A DNA stretch of 64,000 nucleotides from the NCBI GenBank assembly GCA_040753795.1, contig JBFMDX010000005.1, positions 1 to 64,000 of the forward strand, in the 5' to 3' direction. Numbering within the stretch: the stretch's first letter is position 1; each line of letters starts with the position of its first letter. This DNA is from Thermodesulfobacteriota bacterium. Lineage in GTDB: Bacteria > Desulfobacterota > Desulfobacteria > Desulfobacterales > Desulfosudaceae. Both the position numbers and the translations under genes were made by a program. Below are positions 1 through 9,500 of this stretch, piece by piece. Below the pieces are notes generated by a model. That model worked only from the letters and a program-made list of their open reading frames with translations, had not been told where the DNA came from and did not search any database.

Positions 1-301
1 GCTCCCAGCGGCAAAAAAGCCTGGCGTCGGAGATGTTTTAAACAAATTTTCAAAGAGCAGGCGATCAACTAACGAAATCGGATCGCAAAAAGTCAAAAAT
101 ATATAGGAAGGCTGCGAGACAGCCTGTGAAGCCTTCCGCTACATTATTTCCGGGCAACTGCCCCGGCCTGTGTAGGGGAAGGTTTCAGCCTTCCAGGTGG
201 AGGTCTGAAGACCTCCGCTGCAATACTTTAGCAGCAAATAACGGTTGAATGACAATAGAATCTCTTCAGCCGGCAACCATACCCGTTGTCGGCCGGATTG
301 T
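1..301. other. Intergenic region downstream of luxC
   Basis: No gene was found in these 301 bases. The left part is AT-rich and featureless. From about 106 onward the region is filled by short hairpin-forming units: GGAAGGCT (106-113) pairs with AGCCTTCC (130-137), and GGAGGTCT (199-206) pairs with AGACCTCC (209-216). The same kind of unit recurs at 3451-3576. The minus-strand luxC gene ends at 302, so its transcript would run into these hairpins. They could slow or end transcription, but no U-run follows them. Confidence 0.6.
106..235. repeat. Dispersed hairpin repeat, copy A
   Basis: This is a composite of short inverted repeats. Positions 106-137 form a stem GGAAGGCT/AGCCTTCC, 171-194 contain a degenerate GGAAGG...CCTTCC unit after TGTAG, and 199-216 is the near-perfect palindrome GGAGGTCTGAAGACCTCC followed by GCTGCA. 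A second copy between luxE and the OYE gene carries the same building blocks (TGTAGCGGAAG..., GGAGGTCTAAAGACCTCC, CGCTACA). Two copies in one window point to a genome-wide REP/MITE-like or DNA-uptake-like family, but no encoded protein is attached. Confidence 0.65.
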
Positions 302-1984
302 CTACCCGTTCTTCCAGTCCACCAGTTCCGTCAGCACCATCATGCCGTCATGGCTCTGGCCGGGGTAAATGGTTCCGCTCTGACCGATATCGACGATGTT
401 GCTGACGCCGGCCGCGGCGATCACGTCCCGGAGTTCTTCCCGCCGGGCCGGCGGGAAAATACTGACCGTGGAGACACCGGGATGCAGGTACGACAGAACA
501 TCGGAAAGCGCGCCGACCTTGCGGACGATGATCATCCGTTGCATGGTCAGGCAGGAAAGCGGGAACTCCCGGTTGACGACCACCACCCCGGATGAAAACC
601 GCCCGTTTGTCCGGTTGATGTACCAGTCGGCGTCGATGAGCATACCCCGCATCAGGCGCTTGATTTCCCCCTCGAAGAAGGGTTCGATATAGTTGGGTGC
701 GTATTGGTCGAACCGTTCCAGCCCCTGACGCAGGGCCTCGGCATAAGCCTTCAGTTGATCGTCGTCCCCTTCCACGTAATGAATCTGGGAGGCGATACAG
801 GCTTTCTGGTTGGCGACCAGGGAGTCCGCCAGGGTCCGGTCAGCCACGTGTCGGATGTCTCCGGCAAACGCTTCCCGGCCGATCATGGAAATACCGTAGC
901 GCGGGTTGAAGGTCAGCACCTTGGTGAAAACGGCTCGCTTTTTGACCGATTCCACCGCCTCGGGCGCGCCCCAGACCACGATGCGGTCAAAGCTGCCGGG
1001 CGCGAAAAAAGCCGATTCCACGGATTCGTCACCGCCCGGCCAGTAGACGATGGAGAGATGGCGGGTGACCGGATGATCGGGCCGGCCGGTCGCCATGGCC
1101 AGGGCCAACAGCGCGCCGGGAATGGTGGCGCCATAGGGCGACTTGACCACCGCCGGAGACTTGGTCAGGATGGCGCGGAGAGCCGAGAACAGCGGAATCT
1201 GCGGGGCGTTGCCGGCGGTGATGTGCAACTGCCGGGTGGGCATGGCGCGCAGCGTTGGAACGCGCGGCCGCCAGGCCTTGTCCGGTTCCCTGAATATTTC
1301 GGCGGCCATTAAGTGGACCGGTTCGGGGAAAACCGGGGCCTCCGTCAGGGGGACCCAGCCGTCGAGAAAGCGCGTTCCCGGCAGGTTCCAGGCGCACAGG
1401 TCATTATCCACCATCCGGCGGGCGTTGCCTTCATCCAGCAGCAGCTCGATGGTGTCGAATCCGGCCCGATGCCAGCGGTCCGGCAGAAGCGCCGTCGGCA
1501 GGGTGGCCTCCCGGACATGGTCCAGGAAGGAACGGCTGGCGGCAAAGGTCTCGCCCAGGGCCCGCAGGAACGAAAGGATTTCTTCAAACGGCAGGCTGTA
1601 CAACTCCCGGCAGAGACGGCCGAAATCCTTTTCGATGACTTCCGTTGCCTGGAATACGGGCATGACAGAGTAAAGATATTGCCCCGTATGGGTCATCGCC
1701 TGACGGTCGATAACCGGTTCGCGCGCCACCTGCGTTTCGCCGATGGTGACGTGGGTGACCGGCGCCGACGACAGCGGCCGGCCGCATTCTTTGTCCGCGA
1801 AAGCCTGACGGATGGTGTCCATGGCGATCGGGCCGGGCAGGCGGAGTTGTCCCTTGATCAGAAACGGGATCCGCTGGACGCCGTCGGCATCCGGCTGAAG
1901 CAGGTTGTGCTCCCGGCAGAATTCGCCGATGGGACCGGAGAAAATGTTTCCGGCGGTTGTCCCGCCCTGATTGCTTGATTCCAT
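302..1984 (-). CDS. luxC: LuxC-like acyl-CoA reductase (fatty acid reductase, aldehyde-forming)
   Basis: The gene encodes a 560-residue member of the LuxC branch of the aldehyde dehydrogenase superfamily, which reduces an acyl-CoA or enzyme-bound acyl group to a fatty aldehyde with NADPH. The likely catalytic cysteine is Cys396 in the NQKACIASQ motif. A TAxNAPQ-type segment (ITAGNAPQIP) and WGAPEAVESV are in family-typical places. The ATG at 1984 is preferred over an upstream in-frame codon because GGGAGGA lies just before it. It starts 17 bases after luxE, so the two are almost certainly co-transcribed. In luminous bacteria LuxC acts with LuxE and LuxD, but no luciferase or LuxD is present here. 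The aldehyde is therefore probably used for lipid, wax or signal metabolism (inference). Confidence 0.85.
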   Translation of the reverse strand: MESSNQGGTTAGNIFSGPIGEFCREHNLLQPDADGVQRIPFLIKGQLRLPGPIAMDTIRQAFADKECGRPLSSAPVTHVTIGETQVAREPVIDRQAMTHTGQYLYSVMPVFQATEVIEKDFGRLCRELYSLPFEEILSFLRALGETFAASRSFLDHVREATLPTALLPDRWHRAGFDTIELLLDEGNARRMVDNDLCAWNLPGTRFLDGWVPLTEAPVFPEPVHLMAAEIFREPDKAWRPRVPTLRAMPTRQLHITAGNAPQIPLFSALRAILTKSPAVVKSPYGATIPGALLALAMATGRPDHPVTRHLSIVYWPGGDESVESAFFAPGSFDRIVVWGAPEAVESVKKRAVFTKVLTFNPRYGISMIGREAFAGDIRHVADRTLADSLVANQKACIASQIHYVEGDDDQLKAYAEALRQGLERFDQYAPNYIEPFFEGEIKRLMRGMLIDADWYINRTNGRFSSGVVVVNREFPLSCLTMQRMIIVRKVGALSDVLSYLHPGVSTVSIFPPARREELRDVIAAAGVSNIVDIGQSGTIYPGQSHDGMMVLTELVDWKNG

Positions 1985-2001
1985 ATTTTCCTCCCGCCGG
2001 G

Positions 2002-3432
2002 CTACGCGTTGATTTTGGCCATGATGCCGCCGCACCCTTTGACCTCGCGGCCGGCGCTCCGCTCGATGGACAGAATCATCGGCCCGGAGCGGCCGCAGGG
2101 ACAGGGCGCGTTGATCCGGCGGACCGTATCGCCGGTCACCAGAAAACCCGGGTAGCTCTCGGCAAAGGGGTCGATGATGCCGAGGGCGCCGGTGACGTCA
2201 TCCCCGGCGAGCGGTTTCAGGGACTCGTCCAGGATAACGGTCTCAAAGTGGGGCGGAACATGGTAGCGCTTATGGCTGCAGCGCAACATGAGGCCGTGGA
2301 TTTCCGTCATGGAATACCCTTCGGCGATATGCCGGGGCTCCAGGCCGAAGGTTTCGCTCAGCAGGCGGACCAGTTCCTCCTCGGGAATGCGCCGGCCGTC
2401 AAAGGATTTCCAGCCGCCGCCGAAAATCACCCCGCTCCCCTTCCGGACCTTAAGCGAAATCTGCCGGGCCTTGATTTTCTGGCATATTTCCAGGAGCAGA
2501 TACGGAGTTCCGAAAACAATGACCTTTCGCCGCCGGCGGACCGATTCCTGAAGCGCGCCGATCATGCGGTCGTAGTTGGCTTCCTTGTTGAAGACCGTGG
2601 CCCTGAGGAATTCGTCGGCCAGGGTCTGCTCTTCCGGAGAATGAGCGCCGCGAATAATACCGCGCACCGCGGCCGGGGACAGGGTCATGTCGTAGAGGAA
2701 AAAAGCCGAGCCGCAATATTTGGCGATCTCCTGGCCGACCAACTGGATGCCCTGGTTGCCGCCGGAAAAATTGCAGAAGTAGCCGTCATAATCTTTCAGG
2801 ACGAAGCGGCCGAATTTATCGGCCATCTTCAAAAAGGCATCCGGCTGTATCATTTTGATCAGCCGCTTCAGCAGCCAATATTTCCAGGGTGAAATCATGC
2901 CCTGCTCGGCGATCAGCAGCGGCAGATAGAGCAGCGGCGTCTTTAGAAAATGGGTCCAGGTAGCCTCGTCCCTGGGAACGAACGACATGTTGCCGGAGGT
3001 CCCCGAGGAAAAGACCAGGTTCATGCCCTTTGCGGCCAGGGCCTCGATCCACTGGTCCAGGTTGCGGACATCACCCGGGAGCTGCCCTGTCAGGTCCACG
3101 GTGCTGATCCGGGAGAGCCAGGCGGTCATGCCCTCGAAGTTCTTTCCGTCGACCAGGGACTGGGGATAGGACTTGAAAATATCGTCGGTCACCATCAGGT
3201 GCGCAATGATATTGTCCAAGCCCGGGTTGTCCGTGTCCAGGTCCGCCATTCGACATACCTTGCGGTAGTAAGGAATGTTTTCCCGGTACCGGCGGTGATT
3301 GATCTCCACGGCCCTTTGCCGCAGTCGCCTGGCCCGGTCCCCGTCCACGGTCTTGTCCGCGGCCCAGTCCATGATCAGGCGTTTGAGCTCACCGTGAACC
3401 GCTTGTAGTTCCCGGTCGTGGCTTGTGTTCAT
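2002..3432 (-). CDS. luxE: LuxE-like acyl-protein synthetase (ANL superfamily)
   Basis: The gene encodes 476 residues of the adenylate-forming superfamily, LuxE type, which activates a free fatty acid as acyl-AMP and passes it to a cysteine and then to LuxC. The phosphate-binding motif FSSGTSGNMS is at 141-150, EGYSMTEIHG is the A5-like motif, and FLVTGD is the A7-like motif. A CPCGRSG segment follows, as in phenylacetate-CoA ligase relatives. Cys467, ten residues from the C-terminus in VKGCGG, matches the near-terminal acyl-accepting Cys of LuxE. GGGAGG precedes the ATG. It is somewhat longer than Vibrio LuxE because of an N-terminal extension. The tight pairing with luxC supports a fatty-acid-to-aldehyde function. 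Confidence 0.85.
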   Translation of the reverse strand: MNTSHDRELQAVHGELKRLIMDWAADKTVDGDRARRLRQRAVEINHRRYRENIPYYRKVCRMADLDTDNPGLDNIIAHLMVTDDIFKSYPQSLVDGKNFEGMTAWLSRISTVDLTGQLPGDVRNLDQWIEALAAKGMNLVFSSGTSGNMSFVPRDEATWTHFLKTPLLYLPLLIAEQGMISPWKYWLLKRLIKMIQPDAFLKMADKFGRFVLKDYDGYFCNFSGGNQGIQLVGQEIAKYCGSAFFLYDMTLSPAAVRGIIRGAHSPEEQTLADEFLRATVFNKEANYDRMIGALQESVRRRRKVIVFGTPYLLLEICQKIKARQISLKVRKGSGVIFGGGWKSFDGRRIPEEELVRLLSETFGLEPRHIAEGYSMTEIHGLMLRCSHKRYHVPPHFETVILDESLKPLAGDDVTGALGIIDPFAESYPGFLVTGDTVRRINAPCPCGRSGPMILSIERSAGREVKGCGGIMAKINA

Positions 3433-3442
3433 GAGTCCGCCC

Positions 3443-3577
3443 TCCCCCTCTAAAGACCTCCGCTACAACTTTTTGGCTACTGCCGCGACTTGTGTAGCGG
3501 AAGCCTTCAGGCTTCCAGAAAGGCAATGAAAGACTTCGCCTTTCCATCTATGGAGGTCTAAAGACCTCCGCTACATT
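3443..3577. repeat. Dispersed hairpin repeat, copy B
   Basis: The 138 bases between the OYE gene and luxE are occupied by three related units: AAAGACCTCCGCTACA at 3452-3467, the perfect palindrome GGAAGCCTTCAGGCTTCC at 3499-3516 preceded by TGTAGC, and GGAGGTCTAAAGACCTCC at 3552-3569 followed by GCTACA. It shares the same modules with copy A near the left end. It may insulate the OYE transcript from luxEC. Confidence 0.7.
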
Positions 3578-4836
3578 GAGCCCGCAGCTTCCGCTGCCAT
3601 CATGCGGTCTTTCTCGGCCTTCACTTCCGGGTCATAGCATTCCACCGGCAGCCGGCCGGCCCTGGCAATGCAGCCGTTGCAGAAGGAGCACCTGGGACCG
3701 GCAACATTCTTTCTGAAATGGGCATACAGATACGGGTCGGCGATCATGGCCCGGCCCACGGATACGGCGTCGCATAAACCACGGTTGATGGCGTCGGCGG
3801 CCGCCTGGCGGGTCAGAAACCCGCCCACACAGATGACCGGCATGGTCAGCGTTTTCTTGAACTCCCGGGAATAGCCGGTATTGAACCCTTCGTAATGGGG
3901 CCAGATGCGGTTGAAGGCAAAAGCAATGGGATGGCGGAACAGGGTCACGCCCGTTTTCCGGATAAAGGGCAGCTGCCAGCCGATGCCTTCTTTCATCAGG
4001 CCCTTGAAGAAATCATTAAAAGTTCCCCGGATCATGGGAAACCCTGACTCGTAGTGACCCACCGTCACTTCCACGCCGTCCAGCCCCTCTTCCTGGAGGA
4101 TGCGGGCGGTTTCGACCAGTTCGCCGGTGCTCAGGCTGGCCCGGCCGGTCAGGGCGTCGGCGCCGCCGATCTTGGCGATCAGGGGGTAATCCGGTCCGAC
4201 CCGTTCCCGCACCGCCCGGTATACCTCCAGCAGGAAGCGGAGCCGCCGGCCCTGATCGCCGCCGTACTCGTCCCGGCGGCGGTTGGTGTAGGGCGAAAGG
4301 AACTGGTTGATGAGATAACCGTGGCCGGCATGGATCTGGACGCCGTCAAACCCCGCTTCCTGGCAGTACTGGGCCGAGTCCGCGAACTGCCGCACGGCCT
4401 GCCGGATCTCGTCGATGGTCATGGGCCGCGGTTTCGTGCCCATGACCTTTTCCGTCACGTCTGAAGCCGAGATGGCGCTCTTTAACCCCATGGCCCGGGC
4501 GAACACCTGACGGCCGCAGTGGTTGATCTGGCCGAACAACTTGCCGCCGTATCGGTGGGCCAGGTCGGCCCAGCGTTTCAGCCCCGGCACCTTGTCCGGC
4601 GCGTCCGCGCCGCCCATGCGGTAGGTGGATTTGCCTTCCGGACTGACATACAGGTTGCCGGTGATGATCAGCGGCGTCCCGGCCCGGGCGATGGGTTCGT
4701 AAAAAGCCAGCAGCTCGTCGGAAACAAACCCGTCCTCGGTGGCCCGGGTTTCGGAAGTGGCGGTTTTACAGACCCGGCCGCTCACGGTCAGTTTGCCCAG
4801 GGAAAACGGCTGGAACAGGATGTCTTCAGCGCTCAT
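3571..4836 (-). CDS. NADH:flavin oxidoreductase, Old Yellow Enzyme family
   Basis: The gene encodes 421 residues of an FMN TIM barrel, the single-domain form of the OYE / enoate-reductase / 2,4-dienoyl-CoA-reductase group. It begins with the typical LFQPFSLGKL...GRVCKTAT. The catalytic-site segment HAGHGYLINQFLSP contains the paired histidines that bind the substrate carbonyl. Near the C-terminus Cys383, Cys386, Cys389 and Cys400 resemble the 4Fe-4S ligand cluster of the enoate-reductase subgroup, which fits an anaerobe. The C-terminal FAD/NAD domain of full-length dienoyl-CoA reductase is absent. AAGGAAA precedes the ATG. It lies downstream of a TetR gene and a membrane protein, which suggests inducible reduction of an activated alkene. 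The substrate cannot be told from sequence. Confidence 0.85.
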   Translation of the reverse strand: MSAEDILFQPFSLGKLTVSGRVCKTATSETRATEDGFVSDELLAFYEPIARAGTPLIITGNLYVSPEGKSTYRMGGADAPDKVPGLKRWADLAHRYGGKLFGQINHCGRQVFARAMGLKSAISASDVTEKVMGTKPRPMTIDEIRQAVRQFADSAQYCQEAGFDGVQIHAGHGYLINQFLSPYTNRRRDEYGGDQGRRLRFLLEVYRAVRERVGPDYPLIAKIGGADALTGRASLSTGELVETARILQEEGLDGVEVTVGHYESGFPMIRGTFNDFFKGLMKEGIGWQLPFIRKTGVTLFRHPIAFAFNRIWPHYEGFNTGYSREFKKTLTMPVICVGGFLTRQAAADAINRGLCDAVSVGRAMIADPYLYAHFRKNVAGPRCSFCNGCIARAGRLPVECYDPEVKAEKDRMMAAEAAGSM

Positions 4837-4867
4837 GACGGTTTCCTTTTTAGTGATATAAAGGGTT

Positions 4868-4907
4868 CAAGGATTCAAGGGGTTGTTGCGGTTCACTTGA
4901 ATCCTTG
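4868..4907. terminator. 12-bp stem hairpin between 7-TM gene and OYE gene
   Basis: CAAGGATTCAAG (4868-4879) and CTTGAATCCTTG (4896-4907) are perfect reverse complements separated by 16 bases. They sit between the stop of the 7-TM protein gene and the OYE start, in the direction of transcription. No long U-tract follows on the minus strand, so it may act as an attenuator or mRNA-stability element rather than a strong terminator. Confidence 0.45.
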
Positions 4908-4923
4908 GCCCCTTAACCTGGCA

Positions 4924-5766
4924 TCAGGCTTCTCCCGGCTCCCTGATGTAAAGAAGTTTAGCGATTCTCTGCATGGGCATGCCGCGACGGAAAAGCAGGA
5001 CCTGGGCCAGCACGATGAAGAGCGGTACGCCGATCAGATATCCCAGCAGAGTGCTGCCGGTCACACTCTTCAGGCCCATGACCATGAGAGCCGCCGCGAT
5101 GGCCAGCCCCAGGCAGGCCACCCATTGAATCCCGAAATAAGCCGCAAGTATTATAATCGGATTGGGCACCTCCTCCGGCCGGATGGACGGATCCATCTTC
5201 GCCCCTTCCCGGGTGAACGTGATAAAACCATGGATGAGCATGGGACCGAAAAACACGGCCATGATCACCAGGGTCCACCACACGTTGCTCATGAAAAAAC
5301 CGAGGCCCATATGTTTTCCCGGGGACCAGAGTTCGCCGTTGTTCATGCTCATGTCATAGAGGAATCGCTGATACCCCGTGCAGTCCCAGCCGCAGACCAG
5401 GATAAACCAGAACAGGATCCAGGCCCACATCCAGTTGGCATGGGCGCCGTAGTAGTTTTTCTTTTTTACCAGTTTCAACGTGGTCCAGTACCCCAGTATC
5501 CCCTGGGTCACGTTCGTGACCGCAAACAGGGTGACCAGCCACGCCGGTATGTCCTTCATGGTTTTAGCCACCTGCATCGTCTCCCATTGGGTGTGTTCCC
5601 AGAGAAGATACAATCCCGACGGGGCAAAGAAAACCGAGAGGAAAATCAGGATAAAGACATACCACTTGTTGTCAAAAGACTTTTCCTCTTTTTCGAGCTG
5701 ACGGCCGGCAGCCGCCGCGAACGTCGCGCCGAAGGCGTACGCCCAGACCACATCTACCTGAACCAT
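4924..5766 (-). CDS. Multi-pass inner membrane protein, unknown function
   Basis: The gene encodes 280 residues from the ATG at 5766, which follows GGGAGGA by seven bases; an upstream in-frame start lacks such a site. About seven hydrophobic segments are visible, rich in Trp and aromatic residues (WMWAWILFWFILVCGW, NVWWTLVIMAVFFGPMLIHG). The soluble parts are short, with an acidic/basic loop before the second segment and a basic C-terminal tail. I do not recognise the family with confidence. Its place between a TetR regulator and an OYE reductase suggests a transporter or membrane partner for the reductase's substrate (inference). Confidence 0.7.
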   Translation of the reverse strand: MVQVDVVWAYAFGATFAAAAGRQLEKEEKSFDNKWYVFILIFLSVFFAPSGLYLLWEHTQWETMQVAKTMKDIPAWLVTLFAVTNVTQGILGYWTTLKLVKKKNYYGAHANWMWAWILFWFILVCGWDCTGYQRFLYDMSMNNGELWSPGKHMGLGFFMSNVWWTLVIMAVFFGPMLIHGFITFTREGAKMDPSIRPEEVPNPIIILAAYFGIQWVACLGLAIAAALMVMGLKSVTGSTLLGYLIGVPLFIVLAQVLLFRRGMPMQRIAKLLYIREPGEA

Positions 5767-5814
5767 AATTGCATCCTCCCTGTTATTGTTGATATTACTA
5801 CCCAAAAATACTCA

Positions 5815-6468
5815 TCATTCCGGTTTGAGAACCCGGAAAATCACATCCGCCATGAATGCCAGCCATTCGTCCTGACTGGAAAGCGATTTAAAAGCCGGCG
5901 ACTTCTTCGAGATCACCAGGTCCATGTGGGGCAGCAGTCCGGCCAGACCAACCACGATCAGCACCATCAGGACAATGCTCTTGTCCGGGTCGATGGATCG
6001 GATGGCGCCGCTCTGCTGCAGTAATTTGAGCATGGCCGCCACGGTGTCGAATTCGGCGTAGAGATCAGGCCGTTTCTTCTTCAACGCTCGCAGGCTGGCG
6101 CCGCCGGCGGCCAGGTCGTACAGGATAATGGTGGCGTAGTCCTTCTTTTCCAGCAGCGTCTTGAAATACCCCTGCAGGACGGGATAAAGGGATTGCAGGG
6201 TCAGGTTTCCGCTCTTAAGATGCGCCTCCACCTGCCGGGTCTTGGCCTCGAACAGGTGTTCCAGCACTGCCAGGTGCAACTCATCTTTGTTTTTGTATAT
6301 GTAATAGATCATGGCCTTGTTGACGCCGGCCTCCCGGGCAATGCGGTCCACCCGGGCGCCGGAGAAACCGTAGACGGCAAATTCACCGGCGGCCGCGTCC
6401 AGGATGAGCTGACGCGTTTTTTCCAGATCCCGTGTTTTGTTTTCCCTGCCCTTTTTCATGATAAACAT
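5815..6468 (-). CDS. TetR/AcrR family transcriptional regulator
   Basis: The gene encodes about 217 residues. The N-terminal helix-turn-helix is classical: TRQLILDAAAGEFAVYGFSGARVDRIAREAGVNKAMIYYIYKNKDEL read as separate helices around residues 15-60. The remainder is an all-helical ligand-binding/dimerisation domain of the usual length. AAAAGGAAA directly precedes the ATG at 6468; another ATG at 6459 is possible. The gene is preceded by its own promoter and a palindromic operator, so autoregulation is likely. The downstream 7-TM and OYE genes would be in the same transcript. It also lies just behind the RND efflux operon, whose genes are common TetR targets. Confidence 0.88.
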   Translation of the reverse strand: MFIMKKGRENKTRDLEKTRQLILDAAAGEFAVYGFSGARVDRIAREAGVNKAMIYYIYKNKDELHLAVLEHLFEAKTRQVEAHLKSGNLTLQSLYPVLQGYFKTLLEKKDYATIILYDLAAGGASLRALKKKRPDLYAEFDTVAAMLKLLQQSGAIRSIDPDKSIVLMVLIVVGLAGLLPHMDLVISKKSPAFKSLSSQDEWLAFMADVIFRVLKPE

Positions 6469-6498
6469 TTTCCTTTTTTCCACCCGGCGGCCGTTAAA

Positions 6499-6514
6499 AA
6501 CTAACCAGTTAGTT
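6499..6514. promoter_or_regulatory. Putative TetR operator
   Basis: AACTAACCAGTTAGTT is a perfect palindrome with 7-base arms and a 2-base centre, of the ACTAAC/GTTAGT type known for TetR regulators. It begins two bases after the predicted -10 box of the tetR promoter and would cover the transcription start, a layout typical of autorepression. Confidence 0.7.
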
Positions 6515-6515
6515 A

Positions 6516-6544
6516 GTTATAGGACGTAAAAAACACGATTGCAA
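6516..6544 (-). promoter_or_regulatory. Predicted sigma-70 promoter of the tetR gene
   Basis: On the minus strand TTGCAA (6544-6539) and TATAAC (6521-6516) are separated by 17 bases. The palindromic operator at 6499-6514 follows at once. The transcript would start about 35-40 bases upstream of the tetR start codon. Confidence 0.65.
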
Positions 6545-6565
6545 GGGAAAAATTTGAAAATCTGA

Positions 6566-9500
6566 TTATGGCTGCTTAGGTTGTTCTGAAGGTTTCTGCC
6601 CGATCTTTCCCATGGTCCATTCCAGGGTCAGGCGGGCGACCAGATAATCTCTTTTGCCCCGGGCCAGGCTGCTCTGGGCATGGAGAAGATTGAGGGCGGC
6701 ATCGTCAACGTCCAGGCGCGTCATGACGCCGTACTTATAGCCCTGCTCGGCCATGGCCAGCATCCGCTCCGCCTGGGTCACGGTCTCACCCAGCGCCATC
6801 ACGATCTCGCCGGCATCTCTGACGGCGTTGACCGCCTGCCTCACCTGCAGCACCAGCGTGTCATAAATATTGCGGATATCCAGCTCCAGGCTCTTGGCTT
6901 CGCTGACCGCCTGGGCCGTCAGGCCTTTGGTCCGGCCGCCGTCAAACAGCGGCCAGGTCAGATACATGCCGAGTGACCAGGCGTCGCCTTCCCCGTTGAA
7001 GCTGTCGTCATACTGCTCCATGGTCAGATCGCGGTAACCGTAACTGGATTTGAAATCGAGCCGCGGCTTGTTCAGGCTGTTGGCGATGATCACCTTCTCC
7101 TTGGTCATCAGCAGGTTGTGCTGCAGATACGCGACTTCCGGGCGGTTGGCCAGCGCCGTTTCCATGACCTTGTCAACGGAAGGGCATTCGGCGATGGCAA
7201 CATCCAGCGTGCCGGAGGCGTCGGGTTTCTCGTCCTGGAGCGCCAGCAGGAACCGGAACCGTTCTCTGACCAGGGCCAGCGCGTTATCGGTCCGGATCGC
7301 CTCGGGCCGGGCGTTTTCCAGCGCCACCCGGGAAGACAGCACATCGTAATCCGTGGCGGTACCGGCGGCGTATTTATGCCGGGCCTCATCCAGATGCCGC
7401 TGTTTCTGGCTGATGTTCTGCAGGGCCAGGTCATGCATGTCGCCGGCCAGGAGGATGTCGTAAAAAGCGACGCTGACGTCCTTGATCGCCCCCTGCTCGG
7501 CCATGATCGTCTGCGCATCCGCCGCCCCCATCATCTCTTTGGCGCCGCGGATGGCGGCCGCGACCTGGCCCCAGGTGAAGATGACCTGGGAGAGCCGGAG
7601 CTCGGCCACGTTGAAATCGCTGTATTCCGGAACGTCAAACAGCCCCATGCCCTGGGCCGCCCGGCTTTCATCCTTTTCCCTGGAAACCGCCGAAACGGCG
7701 GTGATCTGGGGGAAGGCCGCGGCCCGCTGCTCCAGGTAATAACCATGGACGCGGTTTTCCGATTCCCTGGCCTTGAGAATGTCCTTGTTGTTCTCGAAGG
7801 TCAGTTTCAGTGCCTCGTCCAGGGTGAGCCGCCGGGTGGGGACAAACTCCTCGCTCATGCCCGGCCGGGGCCAGAGCAGTAGGGCCAGCAGCAGGGGGAC
7901 GACGGCGGACTTCGCCCGGAGGCGTTTGAGCCGGTTGATGACATCCTCCAGCAGGGTGTAGAAGACCGGCACCACCAGCAGGGTCAGCAGGGTGGAGGTG
8001 ATCAGGCCGCCGATGACGGCCCGGCCCATGGGCGCCCGCATTTCGGACCCGGCCCCCAGGGCCAGGGAAAGCGGCAGCATGCCGAAGATCATGGCCAGGG
8101 TCGTCATCAGGATGGGCCGCAGACGGGTGCGCCCGGCCTGGATCAGGGCCTCTTCCCGGGGCAGTCCCTGGGCCCGGAGAACGTTGGCGTAATCCACCAG
8201 CAGGATGGCGTTCTTGGTCACCAGGCCCATCAACAGGATGAGGCCGATCAGGGACATGATGTTGAGGGTGTCCCCGGCCAGGCGCAGCATGCCCACCATG
8301 CCGACGATGGAAAGGGGCAGGGAGAGCATGATGGAAAAGGGATGGACAAACGACTCGAACTGGGCGGCCAGGATCAGATAAACAAAGACGATGGCCAGTA
8401 TCAGGGATTCGGCCATGTAGCCGAAGGACTCGGCCATGTCCTCGCTTTCTCCGTAGTAGAACACGCGATAGCCGGCCGGCATGTCCCTGGTCGCTTCGGC
8501 TACGATCGGCTTGACCTGCTTGATGGCCGAGCCCAGCGGCAGCCGGTCGAGGTTGGTCGATACCAGGGCTTCGCGCATCAGGCCGTAACGGCTGACTTCC
8601 GACGGGGTGACGCCCATGGTGTAGGAAACGACGTTGCTTAACGGGATGAGGTTGGTCCGGCCGGCGGGATCATGCACGGCCATGAGCAGATTGTTCAGCT
8701 GGGCCGGGTTCTCCCGCATCTCCAGCGGCAGCCGCACGCGGACATCGACCGCGTCGCCGTCCTCGTCCTCGAAGGTGGTGATGACCGAGCCGTTGACCAG
8801 GGTGTTCAGGGTGCGGGCGATGGCGGCCGTGCTGAGGCCCGCGTCCGTCGCCCTGGGACGGTCCACCATCAGGCGGTATTCGGGAATGTCCTGCTCCTGG
8901 GCCAGTTCCACGTCCACAATGCCCGGGATGGTCGCCACTCCCGCCTTGATGCGGGCGGCATACTTTTTCAACACCTCCAGGTCATCGCCCCGAACGCTGA
9001 TGAGCAGCGGTTTGCGCGTGTCCATGCGGCCGCAGTCCTCGAGGGAGGGGATGACCCCGGCCACCTGCTGCAGCTCACGGCGGATTTCGGCCATGAGGGT
9101 GAACTGGTCCTGGCGGCGTTTTTTCTTATCCACCAGCCGGACATACATGGCGGCGTCGCGCGCCGTTCCCCAGTCGCCGGCCCCGATGGTGGTATAGGTG
9201 CTCTCCACCTCGGGATGACGCTCCAGCACCGACATGACCGCCTGGACGCGGTTTCTGGTTTCATCGAGGGAGGCGTTGGGGGCCGATTTGAATTTGAGCA
9301 GAAATTCATTCTGATCGTAGATGGGGATGAAGTTCTGTTCCAGGGTGGTCATCAGGAACAATCCGCCGACGAACGCCAGAAAGGCGAGCATCACCACCGC
9401 GGCGCGGTGCTTGAGCGCCCACCTGACGAGCCGGCGGTAGAAATCCGCCAGTCGATCAAAGGCGCGGTTGAAACGGTCCAGCCAGCGGGTGAGGAACCCC

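Noticed and set aside
7858-7990. Separate start for a TolC-like gene within the pump frame
   Set aside because: The ATG at 7858 lies after the hydrophobic segment, and the only well-placed GGAG-ATG combination nearby is out of frame, so a fusion is preferred.
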